Shown in pieces: positions 36,251 through 48,609 of a DNA stretch of 64,000 nucleotides. The notes beneath the pieces are model-generated. The model saw only the letters and a list, made by a program, of their open reading frames with translations. It was not told the origin of the DNA and searched no databases. The translations under genes were made by a program, and so were the position numbers. The stretch's first letter is position 1, and each line of letters starts with the position of its first letter. Origin of the DNA: Ptiloglossa arizonensis (lineage: Eukaryota; Arthropoda; Insecta; Hymenoptera; Colletidae); the NCBI RefSeq assembly GCF_051014685.1, contig NC_135056.1:7626001-7690000 (forward strand). Reading direction: 5' to 3'.

Positions 36251-38248
36251 CTACGGGTTGATTGATGCCTGGCGTGGTTATGCACGGTTAACCGATGGTA
36301 ATAATGGATCGAATTATGCATATTTGGTCATATTTTCACGAGAAAAAGCTTAATGAGATTTTCTCATTAATGTGTTACAAATATGTTTATAAGAATGAAA
36401 CCAAATATAGAAATATTTCATTCTTTATTAAGTCTGTGGTTTTTAAATGCCATTCCGCGGCTTTTTACAAAGATTCTCTTTAATGAAAGGTATTCCGAAG
36501 TGTGAATAAAAATGAAACTCCTCGTTGTAAATATGTATCTTCTTTTTATTATACAAGACATGTACCTCTAAAATACTCAGGTATTTATACATTCGTTAAT
36601 AAGATGTATAGTTTATTAATAAAGAGCATTTTAATATATTTTGTAAATATATCCAAAAATACGTACGCACGATATGTGATACAATTTATAATTTATTTTA
36701 ATTTAGTAACATACGATTGATCTAGCATGATTCATCCAATCATGCCTTTTATGATCTTTGTTAAAAATTGACATCGTAATTCGTATAAACTTGAGAAATT
36801 AACAGCGGTCACGGTCGAAACGATTATATAATAAAATTCTGACGGCTAATACGGTATAAATTAGACAGATTGTAAATGTTTGTAAAATGTGTCGATCGAT
36901 TAAGACGTTTTTATGCGTAAGTAATTATTTACACGACCGCAGCTGTATTAAAAATTACACGGGATATCCAGTTATCTCTACGATAATTCAGAATATTTCT
37001 CGACTTCGAATTTAGGTAATTGTTAAAGTACTTTACGAAAGGATTACTTTAATAACATTTCGAGATGTGAGTACAGAGTTTGATTTCTATAAAATTGTGG
37101 CTCCTGTAAAGTTTAAATATTCATCGAAGTTTCACTCACCTCTCCAACATGCTATTCACGGACTTATTCATTATTTAAAACCGATTCTATAATCTTAATA
37201 CAAACGGTTATCCTGTACGTCGGGGAATACTCATAATTTGTAAATCAATAATGGACATGTACAGTTAAAAAGTTCAATACGTCAACGCTTTAATGAAACG
37301 ACAAGTTCTACGATTGTTACTACGATCGAAAGATGTACTTGTTACAATATGTAAATAGCAGAGTTGTGAAAACCATGTACGTATGTTCTAAAAATTCCTT
37401 TGGGTGTACAAAGACATGGAAGATTTTCGTTTCATACGCAATCCTTGGTCTTACGCAGTATCAAAATATGCATTACAAGTGTCACGCTAAATGTGTAAAA
37501 TGGGACGTATTTACAGTTTCTTAGGGACTTGACCTCTGCTTCGTTCTAGAACACATGTTGGGCTATTGTCGAAGACCTCTTTTCAAAGTGTTCTTGAAAG
37601 TATCTATGTTGGAAGACTAGATTAAAAATGTCTACAAACTTTAACAGTAAATTCTATAAAATTTGTTTTCCTTCTTTAAATAGAATGAAGTCGTGATTAG
37701 CTTGCACTCGAATGAATAATACTTTTTTTTTTTATGACGTACCATTAATGCCCTCGTTCTTAAACATATTGGCACCAATAATCGAACATTCCCATTAAAT
37801 ACTCAATTACTTTCTCATACCGCGTGACTTGTCTGTAAGTTCATCGTGTATTCGTTATCGTTCATTTCTGGACCCCTTGTATCGGTTTCTACGCTAAAAC
37901 ACTTATATCGTCGCTCTTAATGGCATACATCGTCGCTCCGAATATTTATATTTCACACGTTAACGCTATTGCTTGAATTTCTATTCATCGCGCAGCTGCC
38001 TAAATAAGCGATCGAGCGCCAATGCAACTATCAATTTTCTTCGTAAAATCCAAGAGACTCGTGTCTTTGACGTACGATTGAAATTCAACTCCAAACATGG
38101 TAATTGTGTTTTGACTCCTGATTAACCTTGTCTTCGAGTGAATCACGAAGCTCATTTTCCGAGCCTGCGGGCTACAGGCGAGAATTCACGCTACATCGTG
38201 CCCCTCGAAAAACGAATCTTGACCAGAAACGTGAGAAGGTTCAGCTTA
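36251..38248. other. intergenic region downstream of the LL5-like gene
   Basis: Two kilobases with no recognisable exon. It contains the 3' UTR of the minus-strand PH-domain gene at its right end. CpG frequency begins to rise from about 36.8 kb rightwards. Confidence 0.45.
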
Positions 38249-41200
38249 TCAGATACCATGATCGAATTCGTGATATCCCTCGGCGCCGGTGAACACGACA
38301 TCCACCCAAACACGCATAGCCTCTGCACTCGGTGCCATTAAGTGATATAGCCTGGACGACGTTTTAATGATGAAAGTCAGCGATGGCTGCGGTGATCGTA
38401 CGGTGTTCATATGGTCCACGTATACCTCTTCGATCGACTGAACATAGAAAAGAATATTAAATCGTTTCTAATTTACAATATCAAAAGTAGTCATTTCAGC
38501 TGGATTTGGGAGGGCTCGGTTGGTTTAACCAATTTATTCTTTAATCTTTGAACACAAAAGCAAAAGAAACGGTAAATATAATTTAACGATTGAACTCAAG
38601 TTGCGTCTAGTTGCATTTTTGAAAATGCAGTCAAACTGCATTTTTCAAACTCAGTTTCTTTCAAACTGGTCATATAAGTTTGTTAAATTTCATTAAAATC
38701 GATGAGGATCGGTACTGATATTTCCTCGATAGTGCTAAAAGATGCAACTTGGCTCAGGGTACGTTACGGTTGAAATTGGGTGTCAGTAATGTAGGACCCA
38801 AGTCGCTGGGACCAATCGGACCCGCATTTCTTATTCTCGTTTTCCTCCCAGTTCGGAATAATACTCGATCCCCTTATATTTTAGTCTATCATTTCATCCG
38901 GTCGAGGAAACTCAATTTCCAACGACCACGAACGAAACGACGCGAAAAATGGCGCCTTTTGTCACAGATGTAAGTTTGGTGTCCAACTTTTGTCACCGAT
39001 GTAAGTCTATACTCTACCTGGAAGTAGATCACTCCACGAGCCTTCCTGGACGAGCTGTCGCTGTAGTACGACAGGGTCTTTCTCTTTCGGTCGAAGACGA
39101 ACCATCGTTTGTTCCAGTGGTGGAACTTTTTGCTCATCTTTGACAGGTAACCGCTGCAACTGGTAGTGTCGACCGTGACATCGTGTATCAGTGGTAACTG
39201 GTGCCCGGCAGTCTCGATGTGATGCCTCAGGTCCAGGGACTCCGACTTGATGGGGAGGTATCTCGTGAGTGGCCTCTGCAAAGGTCCATAAATCATCGAA
39301 TTTACAAGCCGTGAAACGAACTGTCCGGTTAAATGGTAACCGTGTCGGCCATGTCATCCGTCACGCGTTTCACGAGTCGAGCGCAAGGAACGCGTGATGT
39401 GGAAATAGAATCCACACGGATTCACTGTGAACGTCTCGATACGCTTGACCAGGTCCCGAATGCGAGTTCCACGCATAATACTCGTAATCTCGTTGATTGG
39501 AGATTGAACTATAGAAATATCTACCGTCTAGTGTCCATTGCTATCAGAATGTTTGGCTTGGAATAACTAGTCCTTTGAGTTATCGAGAACGTGTACGGAG
39601 GACCTTTCGGTTCAGTCTCTATATTTGTGCCAACCTTTTTCATCGATAACACGAGTGGAATACGCTCCAAAAGTTGGGACATCTTTGAGTGCGAATTCTA
39701 GTGCCCATGGTTGACGAAGCTTTCACTTGTAACCTCATTGATTGGAGATCGGACTATACAGATATCTACCGTCTGGTATCTACTACTATCAGGATGTTTA
39801 GCTTGGAATAACTAATCCTCTCGTCGTATTCGAGTTATCGAGGACGGATATAGAGAACCTTTCAGTCTCTATAAACAGTCATTATTCATACTACCTTCTT
39901 TCATCGATAAGACGAGTAGAATACTCTCCAAAAGTTTGGACATGTTTGACCGCGAGTTGGTACACGAGCTTTTGATCATAACTTCATTGATTGAGTATCA
40001 CGAACTATGGAAGCATATATCGCTTAGTGTATCTACCGTTACTGAAGGGTTTGGCTCGAAATAACCAGTTTCATCATTATAGGACGGTTGTGGAGGATCT
40101 TTGACTTCTGTCTTTGTATTTATACTACCTTCTTTCTTTGGTAAGATAAATAGAATACGCTCCAAAAATTGGGACACTTTTGAATGCGAGTTATAGCATC
40201 CATGGGCACCGAAACTTTCACCTATAACCTCATTCATCGAAGATCATGAACTATGAAAGTATCTACCGCCCAGTATCCACCACTATCAGGTGGTTTGTTA
40301 TATTGGGTTGTTTGGAAAGTCATTTCGCTTTTTTTTGGTGAAAATGAAATACGATTTTTTTAAAGTGTACGAACATTTTATTGAATTATATATTCTCCAT
40401 TTTGGAAAACGAAATGACTTTCCCAATAACCCAATAGTATAACCTAAGTCCTTTCATCGTATTCAAGTCATCGAGGATAGATTATAGAACACCTTCGACT
40501 CCAGTTTCCAGTAGATGCAAGGATGTTGTTTATTCTTGCGCCATTTTGCTGCTCTTTTAACATTGTGCCTATATGACGTACAGTTCAACGATGAGAAGAT
40601 GACGAGTCAGCCTAATTGGCTATAGCGAAACAGTGATTCCTCTACTCGCACATACCATTATGAGTGATATTGTCGGTCACATATACGAACTTATCGTGTG
40701 ACAAAGTACCACTGCTACTCAATTTGCTCCCTACGAACCTAAAAGTGTAGCTTTCTGGAGGTGATTAGGTGAAACGAGCGGACTGTTCTCCCATTCTGAT
40801 TCTTTTTCAGTTTGTGGATAGCTCTGTCTCTTCGTCGAACAGTAGGTAAGTATCAAATCGTCAAGTCATAGTTAAGCGATAGTTAAGTCAATCGTTAAGT
40901 TAAACTCGAGTTTCGAGACGTGTTTATGCTTTTCTATCCGGTAGGATAAACATAGGGCAGAGGAAGAGTCCGAGATATTTTCACACTGCTGGTTCAACAT
41001 TGACTACGGGTGTGAACGTTGGCAATATATCGTGGCTAATGTTCCTGTCATTTCATCGATTTATATAAGAGTGTTTTTTTATCAATGTATTGCCCGCAAG
41101 AATAAACGGTTCTCTTTTGAAAATGAAGACAAGTGCTCCTGGTTTTAAAATACACCACGCGAAAAGTACATTTTAACGCTAGACCTACCAAAGGGATCAA

Positions 41201-43705
41201 TTTCAACTGTTTCGAACTTTTTTTTAAAAATGACTCAATTATTAACAGTGTCTCTTGAAATAGACAACCAACGATACTCGTGAATTAATTTACCCTTTCC
41301 CCATTTAACTTCCAAGACACTTACGTGATCTGAGACGAACAGGAATACGTTCACCATCGATAGTTTTAGTGTCAATTGGTGAGTGATAAATTTATAGAAA
41401 AGATCGATATTCGACTACTATTTTTTGTACGTTTTACGCTGTTTGTAAGTCGTACGAAGAGTACGAAGAGACTTCGTCGAATGAATCGTCATTTTAATCG
41501 ACAAGCGAGAGAGGATTAAGAAACAATTCCATCAGAGATACGACCCTTGCGCTTCCTGTTGTCGGCTTAAAGTACAGGATCCGAGTGTTGCTCGAGTTTT
41601 TATACCAATGTGTTCCCTAGGGATAGAAGCAGACACCCATTCGGTCCGTGTGAACGAAACAAATGAAAAATCTCCACCGGTGGGCGTTCCATGTTTCTGT
41701 GAATTCCGAGACGCCGACGAGGAACGTTTATTTTTGCGATTAGAGGCTGTAACGAGAGAGCCTCGTGCCGAGACATTTGTAAAAGTCGACAGCTGTCCAT
41801 TCCGCGAAGTACTTTGGCTGCCTCGACCGTTCGGAAAAGATTGTTTCGAAGACGTCTTTGTAAATGTAATTCGATCCGGTGTTTTCTTTTCTCTATAAAT
41901 GTACGAGCACAAAAGAAACGATTATTTATTGCGCCGGAAGAGCGAGATTTTTAGGTTTTTTTCAGTTTCTTTTCGAACGTTTGCTAGCTTTACCGTGTAA
42001 TACCTCTTTATCGTGAAACTGAACGACGAAAGGTGACACAGATTCGAACGAGCCAATTTGATATCGTTCTAAGAGCAAACAACCAAAGAGAAATAGAAAA
42101 ATAAATTAAGTCGTTAGAGTGGGCGCGTATAAAATTGTATCGTCAGGTATACTGATTTCTTGTATTTCATAGAATACTCGTTGAAACGTGTACGATCGAA
42201 GCACAACGTGAACTGTTCTTGCATCGTCTTCGATTCATCGGTACAATTGGAAAAATCATTGACACGCTTACTTCAATGACCTTGACGCGTCGCTTATGAT
42301 CAACGACGTAACCTACTTCTCGGAGCTTTTTTAAGAAAACGTGAGCTTTCTCATAAATAACTAGTTACGAATAAATTTATACAAAAGATCGATATTTGAC
42401 TACTTTTTCTTGTACGTTTTACGCTGTTTATAAATTGTACGAAGAGTACGAAGAGACTTTTCGTCAAATGAATCGTTAGTTTAATCGACAAGCGATCTTC
42501 GTGCATTTGTTTCGATTCACTTTGATATTATCGTTGAACATAATTTTTATTCTTCGAAGAGATTGAAATTGGAAATGAGGAACCTGTACGTTAAAAATTC
42601 TGTCTTTACTTGTCCACGATCGTAAACCTATTCGTTATATTAAATGGACTCTTTAAACGTTAAGGTATACAGATGTATCTATATAGTAACTGGTCCCGAA
42701 TATAAATCTATCTTTACTAAAAATAGAAAAAGATCGTGGAGGAAAATTTTCCATCGTTTAAGATCTATTATCGTGGGTTAATTATTATCGTAGGATGATC
42801 TTTTTAAGGAGTGCTTCGATACAGTTGCAAAGTGCACTTTTCTTAAAAATGCAACTCTACGATTCTTTTTCTACACAAATCCTACTGTACCGAATAAAAA
42901 GTATTAAGAAAGAGTATTGGAAGAATTAATATTTCGTGAAGTATTTCAAGTTCTGTACAAGTGATCGATAGTTACACCATTCAATAATAAAGTGTATTCG
43001 TAATCTTTTATTTTAATAAATGACACGAAGAAACGAATCAAACGGAACTCTTTAAATGTAAGTGATGAACAATCGTACAATGTAATGAAAAATATACAAA
43101 AAAACGCATTAGAGAATGTTTAAAACGTAACGGTGGAACGTTGTAGAGCATTTGTTGTAGATGTTTAAAAGAAAGTTGAATATCTTGAAAACTATTAAAT
43201 TTTTCGACACTGCACCCTAATACTTTTTTCATTCAATACGGTACGAGGCATCGATTCGTGTGAAAAAAAAATCGTAGGTTTTCGTTTGAAAAATAAATGC
43301 AATTGCACTTTGCGATTGCACCGATGCACTCCTACAAAAAAATACTTCCACTATGTGAAACTAGAGCTCGTCGAACGATGAAAAATTTTCCCCTAACTTC
43401 GACAAGAACAAAATTACAGTTCTGTCTCGGTTGCTGGATACTGCAAATAGATTTTCCACGCGAATAAAAAATTTACTACACTCGAGCGGAATACATCGGT
43501 CAATCGGAACGAAATTAAACAGTAAAACAGCGAAACGTACCTGCAGTTTAGCCTTTTCACGATGTTTGACCGATTGCAGCGGTCCAAGGGTGTCCATTTC
43601 ACTGGATGTCTGCGAAAGAGGACGACTTCCGTTTCCGTCGATTATTCCTCCGCTGTTATTGCTAAGTCTCTCGCCTTCCATCGATGTTCTTCGATCGTCT
43701 CTCAT
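38249..43705 (-). CDS. LL5/PHLDB-type protein, C-terminal PH domain (3' end of gene)
   Basis: Three minus-strand exons, 43705-43541 (55 codons), 39275-39018 (86 codons) and 38437-38249 (62 codons plus stop), join in phase 0. The first ends SVKHREKAKLQ and the second begins RPLTRYLPIKSE, reproducing the REKQRAQARPLTRYLP-type junction of vertebrate PHLDB2. The second and third exons form a PH domain: CSGYLSKM, KRWFVFDRKRKTLSYY, GVIYFQ | SIEEVYVDHM, LTFIIKTSSRLYHLMAPS, and the closing helix EAMRVWVDVVFTGAEGY. Vertebrate LL5 proteins bind phosphoinositides at the cell cortex and anchor microtubule-capturing CLASP complexes. The last exon starts in phase and has a clean TTCAG acceptor. The protein is incomplete here: upstream exons (coiled coil and any FHA domain) were not found up to 64 kb. 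The acceptor at 39276 is weaker than the others. Confidence 0.9.
38438..39017. other. last intron of the LL5-like gene
   Basis: 580-bp intron, donor GTAGAG and acceptor TTCAG on the minus strand. It contains a short palindromic segment around TGCATTTTTGAAAATGCA (about 38611-38628). Confidence 0.75.
39470..40436. repeat. decayed ~246-bp tandem repeat, about four copies
   Basis: The segment GATTGGAGATxxxACTATA..ATCTACCGTCTAGTGTCC recurs at about 39494, 39740, 39989 and 40234. It is followed each time by a CTTTCATCGATAAxACGAGTxGAATAC-type block. Copies have diverged substantially, and the fourth is interrupted by the miniature element at 40301. Confidence 0.8.
40301..40436. mobile_element. mariner-like miniature element, intact copy
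   Basis: A 136-bp element bounded by TA. The left terminal repeat begins ATTGGGTTGTTTGGAAAGTC and the right, inverted, ATTGGGTTATTGGGAAAGTC, each continuing into ATTTCG. The interior GGTGAAAATGAAATACGATT and a CATTTTATTGAATTATATATT block match the copies at 51781, 54548 and 56266. It has no transposase and inserted into the fourth ~246-bp tandem unit, so it is younger than that array. Confidence 0.85.
41383..41507. repeat. ~125-bp direct repeat, copy 1
   Basis: AGAAAAGATCGATATTCGACT through GTACGAAGAGTACGAAGAGA to TTAATCGACAAGCGA is repeated at 42366-42492 with about 85-90% identity by eye. Confidence 0.85.
42366..42492. repeat. ~125-bp direct repeat, copy 2
   Basis: Same orientation as the copy at 41383-41507, about 980 bp away, within the same intron. 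Confidence 0.85.
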
Positions 43706-43972
43706 CTGTAACGAAAATAACAGCGTTACGTTGTCGAACGAAACTGAATGAAAATCATCGGAGAAAACGTGCGTTTCTCGATTATCAGCGATCGATAACA
43801 TTCTACGCGATAATTGTGCATCTTAATTTACGAACACCGTTTCGTTAACAACGCGACGACGCGTTCCAAATACTATTTTCGGTCGAACAAGAAAAAAAGA
43901 TTTCTTTTTGCCAATGGTTGATCGTGGATTCCACACGACGACTCGTTCACCAGATCTCAATTTCTGGAATAT
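43706..43972. other. sequence upstream of the first LL5-like exon seen
   Basis: Begins with the acceptor tract (TTATTTTCGTTACAG on the minus strand) of the exon at 43705. Nothing else is recognised. Confidence 0.5.
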
Positions 43973-44498
43973 TTCGATCGTTATTCGATCCTTATTCGAT
44001 CCTTATTCGATCCTTATTCGATCCTTATTCCATTCTTATTCGATCCTTATTCGATCCTTATTCGATTCTTATTTGATTCTTATTCGATTCTTATTCGATC
44101 CTTATTCCATTCTTATTCCATTCTTATTCGATCCTTATTCGATTCTTATTCGATCGTTATTCGATCGTTATTCGATCCTTATTCGATTCTTATTCGATCG
44201 TTATTCGATCCTTATTCGATTCTTATTCGATCCTTATTCCATTCTTATTCGATCCTTATTCGATTCTTATTCGATCGTTATTCGATCCTTATTCGATCCT
44301 TATTCGATCCTTATTCGATCCTTATTCCATTCTTATTCGATTCTTATTCGATCCTTATTCGATCGTTATTCGATCCTTATTCGATCCTTATTCGATTCTT
44401 ATTCGATCCTTATTCCATTCTTATTCCATTCTTATTCCATTCTTATTCCATTCTTATTCGATCCTTATTCGATCCTTATTCGATTGTTATTCGATCGT
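43973..44498. repeat. 11-bp minisatellite (TTATTCGATCC)n, about 47 copies
   Basis: 526 bp made almost wholly of TTATTCGATCC and single- or double-base variants (CGATTC, CGATCG, CCATTC). Because 11 is not divisible by three and the unit has no stop codon on this strand, all three frames stay open. This produces a spurious 217-codon frame with an 11-residue repeat. On the minus strand GGATCGAATAA places a stop in every frame. Confidence 0.96.
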
Positions 44499-45660
44499 CG
44501 AGAACTCCTCCGAAAACGTGCAAGTATCGACTCCAACGAAAGTCGGACGATACTCGGATAGTGGTGCACATTTCGCATTTAAGCCACAGTTATATTTATA
44601 AATCCCAATGCAAAACGCAGCGAGCCACACCTGTTTACGCGTCCCGTTTCAAAAATCCGCCGGATCAACGGAAATAATCCTGGCCTTCGGACGATGTACA
44701 GAAACGGAAGTACGCGACACACATTTTCTTCTCGTGCTTCCCGGTGTTTCAAGGACACAGATCTCGACGATCCACCAAGTATCGAATCGTCCATAATTTC
44801 GTAGAAATAGCCTTTACCGATGTTAACGATTCAACATTGGCTCCAACTTGCACGATTTTCGTCACTTCGATTCGTTTCACTCTCGAGTGTATAATTCTTT
44901 CGTTAGTTACGAATGAAATCGAAGAAATTATCTTACTCGTTATAGTGAGCGGATATAGGTTGAGAAATAGATTAAAATCGATCGAAATGTAAGGATATGG
45001 AACAATAGGCGAGTAACGTTTATCGAATATCTGATAAGAATAAATACGTATTCCAGAAATGCACACAAGTGTTGAATAAAGATGAAACTTTTTCCAGTTT
45101 CGTTTTCGAATTTAACCGAGTGTTTCTCTTTTTTTCTTTGTCGCGAAGAGCCGCGGCAGATTCACGAACAATAAATACGTTTCATCCGACGTCTCGGTTC
45201 TGGGCTTGGATTCTCTTTGGGGATTTACAGAATCTTAAAAAAAAGATTCGCGGTTCCTTTCTTAAGATTTTCCAATTTCCCGAAGACGATCGAATCAAAT
45301 GTTAGAATCGAAACGTCGGATCGACATGAATTTATCGCTCACGAATCTGCTGTTGCTCTTTACGATCGAGAAAAGATAAATAACCGATTTGTTTAATATA
45401 AATAGTCTAGTTTGCTATTTCCTGTCGATCTATGTTTAAATATGACGCGATACCTACTGTACGAAACACGGATATTACCGACGAATACGAACGACGTATT
45501 TTATATTTTGGTTCCGTGCGACGAACGTGTAAAAATTCCAACGAAACGAATTAATATTTAATCACATATGGTTGTAGAATCTTTAAAATTGATTTTTTGT
45601 TTATACAGACGTTGTTTAATTCAAGCAACTGGTTTCTCGTTTACTGTTGCATTTCTACGA
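44499..45660. other. non-coding stretch, nothing recognised
   Basis: Fairly CpG-rich sequence with open frames of 60-105 codons on both strands, none with a recognisable domain or splice structure. Confidence 0.4.
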
Positions 45661-45862
45661 TATATTTATGTCGATTTTATTTCACTTTTCAGCCAATGTT
45701 TCGTTTCTACATATTTTTCTCAAATTTAATCTATTATTCAGCCAATGTTACGTTTCTACATATTTTTGTCAAATTTAATCTATTATTCAGCCAAAGTTAC
45801 GTTTCTACATATTTTTGTCGGTTTTAATTTATTTTCCAGCCAATATTTACTTACTACAACCA
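45661..45862. repeat. 49-bp tandem repeat, about four copies
   Basis: CAGCCAATGTTACGTTTCTA-type units start at 45690, 45739, 45788 and 45837, exactly 49 bp apart, each with a CATATTTTTGTCAAATTTAA-like middle. Confidence 0.9.
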
Positions 45863-48609
45863 GTAAAATAATTTGTTTCAAGTTTGCTTACAAGTATCGA
45901 GAAAAAAAAACACGCGAACGGTTAATAACGTTTATAAAGATAAAATCACTGGTGTAAAGACCGATTGGAAGTGGAACTCGGATTTCCATTGAACTTTACG
46001 ATTGTTGATCCGATACTGGGTTGTTTATCGTTCGATAAAACTTATCGAACAAGCTATTATGTGCAAATCTATAGCTAATGGAAATTAAATTACATACAGT
46101 TGAATTCTTCCCAAGAAAACACATATTTCTACGAAAAAGGGTCAGAAAAGATATCAAGATCGATAATGCGAGTTTGTTACGAGTTATCAGTAGCCAATCG
46201 ATTGCCGAATAAACGTCCGCATTTCTCGTATTATCTGGATATACCAAAGAGCTGTTTCTTGATAAAAAAATGGACACTCGATGAATGTAATAGAAGAGTG
46301 TAATAGATTACAATACAATGGATTACTTTAGAATGGATTAGAAAGATGTTAGAAAAAGGCAGTGAACAGTTAAAAATGAGAAATGAAATCTGTTACGAGC
46401 CTAAAGATTAGAAGTCTAGACTTCATTTTTCTTTACAAAGTACTCAATGGTCGTATCTCGAGCTAAAAACTTTTCGAACAGATTAATCGGTTCTTTTACC
46501 ACAGAGGATAGAATTTTTTTAATTCTGCTTTACAAGTGTAAAATAATAGCAAAAGAGATCACATTCTACTGTTTAAATTCTATACTCTTCCATTACAGAT
46601 ATACGTGCAGATTTCACTGCCAGAATAATTTGGTAAATAATTATAACTACGATCTAAATTTCTTTGAGAGATTTATTGCTACGATCCTCGAGAGAACACA
46701 GCGAGAATTATTGCTAAAAGCTTTCAAACGCGTGTCGAATGTTTGCGTAAATTAAACGTGTCACCATTTTCGTTCAGAGACGAGTAAAATTGTTGTATGG
46801 ACGCAAATTTTGAACAGTGAACAAAAGACGAACAACTTTTGATCTGTTGTACGTTCGATAAAAATCACAGTTCGAATTGTAGAATTTAAATTTCAATTTA
46901 AAGTTGATGATGTACCAAAGATCGTTCGAGTGACTGATCAATGGAATAAATGTTGCAAATGAAACAGTATACGGTGATTTTCTTTATCGTTCACCTAAAC
47001 ACCTTCCAATACGGTACAAACAATATTTTATATACAATTTAAACCACACGAAGATACTAATATATTGCAAGGAATATTTCTTTCAAAATCATTTTCTTTC
47101 GGAATCTTTCACATAAATGCATATCTTCGTACATTGAACCAAATGTTAAAATACCTTTCAGGTACGATGACACGATCTTGAAACGATCTTTGACACGGAA
47201 AATTATAGTTAAACGTGAAATTTACGTCCATCGGTGGTCTCTGCAACGACGCGACGAGCGAGAACCTGCGAATGCAAATAAATATGTTTATCATCGCGCT
47301 GCAAATATCTAGAGGGCTCTACAATTTTCAAAACGTTGAAATATGCACCACGTGTATAAAAACACACCGATGATCTTGAAAAATTTCTGAAATAAAAAGA
47401 AGAAAAAAAAAAAAGAAATTCTCCCCAGCACATCCGGTTCTTTCGTATCGTTTAAATTCCATGTGAAATATTTTCCGTAGCACCGCAATCGAAAGAGATA
47501 TTCGAGTATATTCGTTCGCGCGATATAAAAGGTTTTCCCGTCTATAAATAAAAAAAAAAAAAGAATCTTTCCTCCGTTCGGTGGGGTGCATCCGGTATTA
47601 TTTATTTTATACCGGAAGAATTTGATTACACTGTACGAACGCGGGCTATTTCATCGTCGATAACTCGAAGCACCAAATGTGCAACGTGGAATCGAAAAAA
47701 AAAATAACGTTTTATGCAATCGGTGCTAACGCGAACCGACCATCTAGGAATGTTTGAAAAATCGAAGACCGAGTTTCGGATCGATGCACGAAGCACTTGT
47801 TCCGTAACAATACGCAAACCGTGGCAGGACGTAATTTTACAAAGTGATACATTTTCGTGGTCGACGAATGAAAATAAATCGACGATGATTTAAATAGAGA
47901 TCTCCGAAGAAAATTACGCGCGAATTTACGTACCGATCGAACGTATCGGGCGTACCCGTCACGTGAGAATTTTCATTTTGCAACACCGAGCTAAGGAGAA
48001 TTAATGGATTGCTGGAAATAACTGAAACCGGCGTTCGTTGCCGGTTTACACCGAGCTGTTAAGCACGGTTAACGAGAAAAATTTGTGCAATGAAGCGAGA
48101 GGCCGTGAAAGGCGTGGGCGAGAGCGACGATCCGCCCTTTGTCTTCGTTCTTCCATTCGTTAAAGGGCTCGTGCTTTTTTTGTTCGTTGCAACGAAGCCC
48201 ATTCGATTTAAAAGCGACGCGTACCGACTGAAAGAATAGCACGACGAAATAGGGCGAAACATTAATTGATACGAGACCGAACCACATACGGTTTGACAAA
48301 AAGATTTCTTCTATCGTGTGTATGTGTGTGTACGTGTGGGTGGGTGTTTTCTTTTTGTCCCGTTCTGCACGTTTAATTTATAACCGTGTCGAAAAGTCTG
48401 TAAATACGATCGTGGAATTAAAGATACTTCGGTTTTGCAAGAGTCTGCGACACACGGGGTTGCAAAAAGCTCGTAACTGTTAATAATGCGAATAGAAATC
48501 GATATTGAGAATATTAGGTTCGATGAACTCGCAAATGGAACGATTTTGAAATTGAAACGTTGAATTAGCGGAATTGATCATGTTTACGAGAGGTACGGAA
48601 ATTATTCGG
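45863..48609. other. non-coding stretch with few features
   Basis: No exon recognised. A-rich runs occur at 47401-47415 and 47547-47562, and a TG-rich run lies at about 48317-48343. E-boxes occur at 47349 and 47960. If the LL5-like gene extends this far, this is intron. Confidence 0.4.

Larger units (their letters stand above)
39276..43540. other. 4.3-kb intron of the LL5-like gene
   Basis: Lies between the exon ending KAKLQ (donor GTACGT) and the exon starting RPLTRYLP. It contains decayed ~246-bp tandem repeats, a mariner-like miniature element and a pair of ~125-bp direct repeats, all listed separately. A GC-rich patch at 41.53-41.91 kb is open on both strands but cannot be confirmed as an exon. 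Confidence 0.75.

Noticed and set aside
37605..37630. Resemblance of TGGAAGACTAG to the start of miR-7
   Set aside because: Match stops after 11 bases and no matching hairpin arm is evident.
39998..40237. 79-codon minus-strand frame as an LL5 exon
   Set aside because: It falls within the decayed ~246-bp tandem repeats and does not resemble PHLDB proteins; the exon junction from KAKLQ to RPLTRYLP needs no exon between.
43908..43965. RSPDLN peptide resembling the PDLNP signature of mariner/Tc1 transposases
   Set aside because: Only six residues match, with no further transposase similarity on either side.
43908..44561. 217-codon plus-strand open frame with an 11-residue repeat
   Set aside because: It is generated by the 11-bp minisatellite, whose unit has no stop on this strand. 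Flanks have no domain or splice context.
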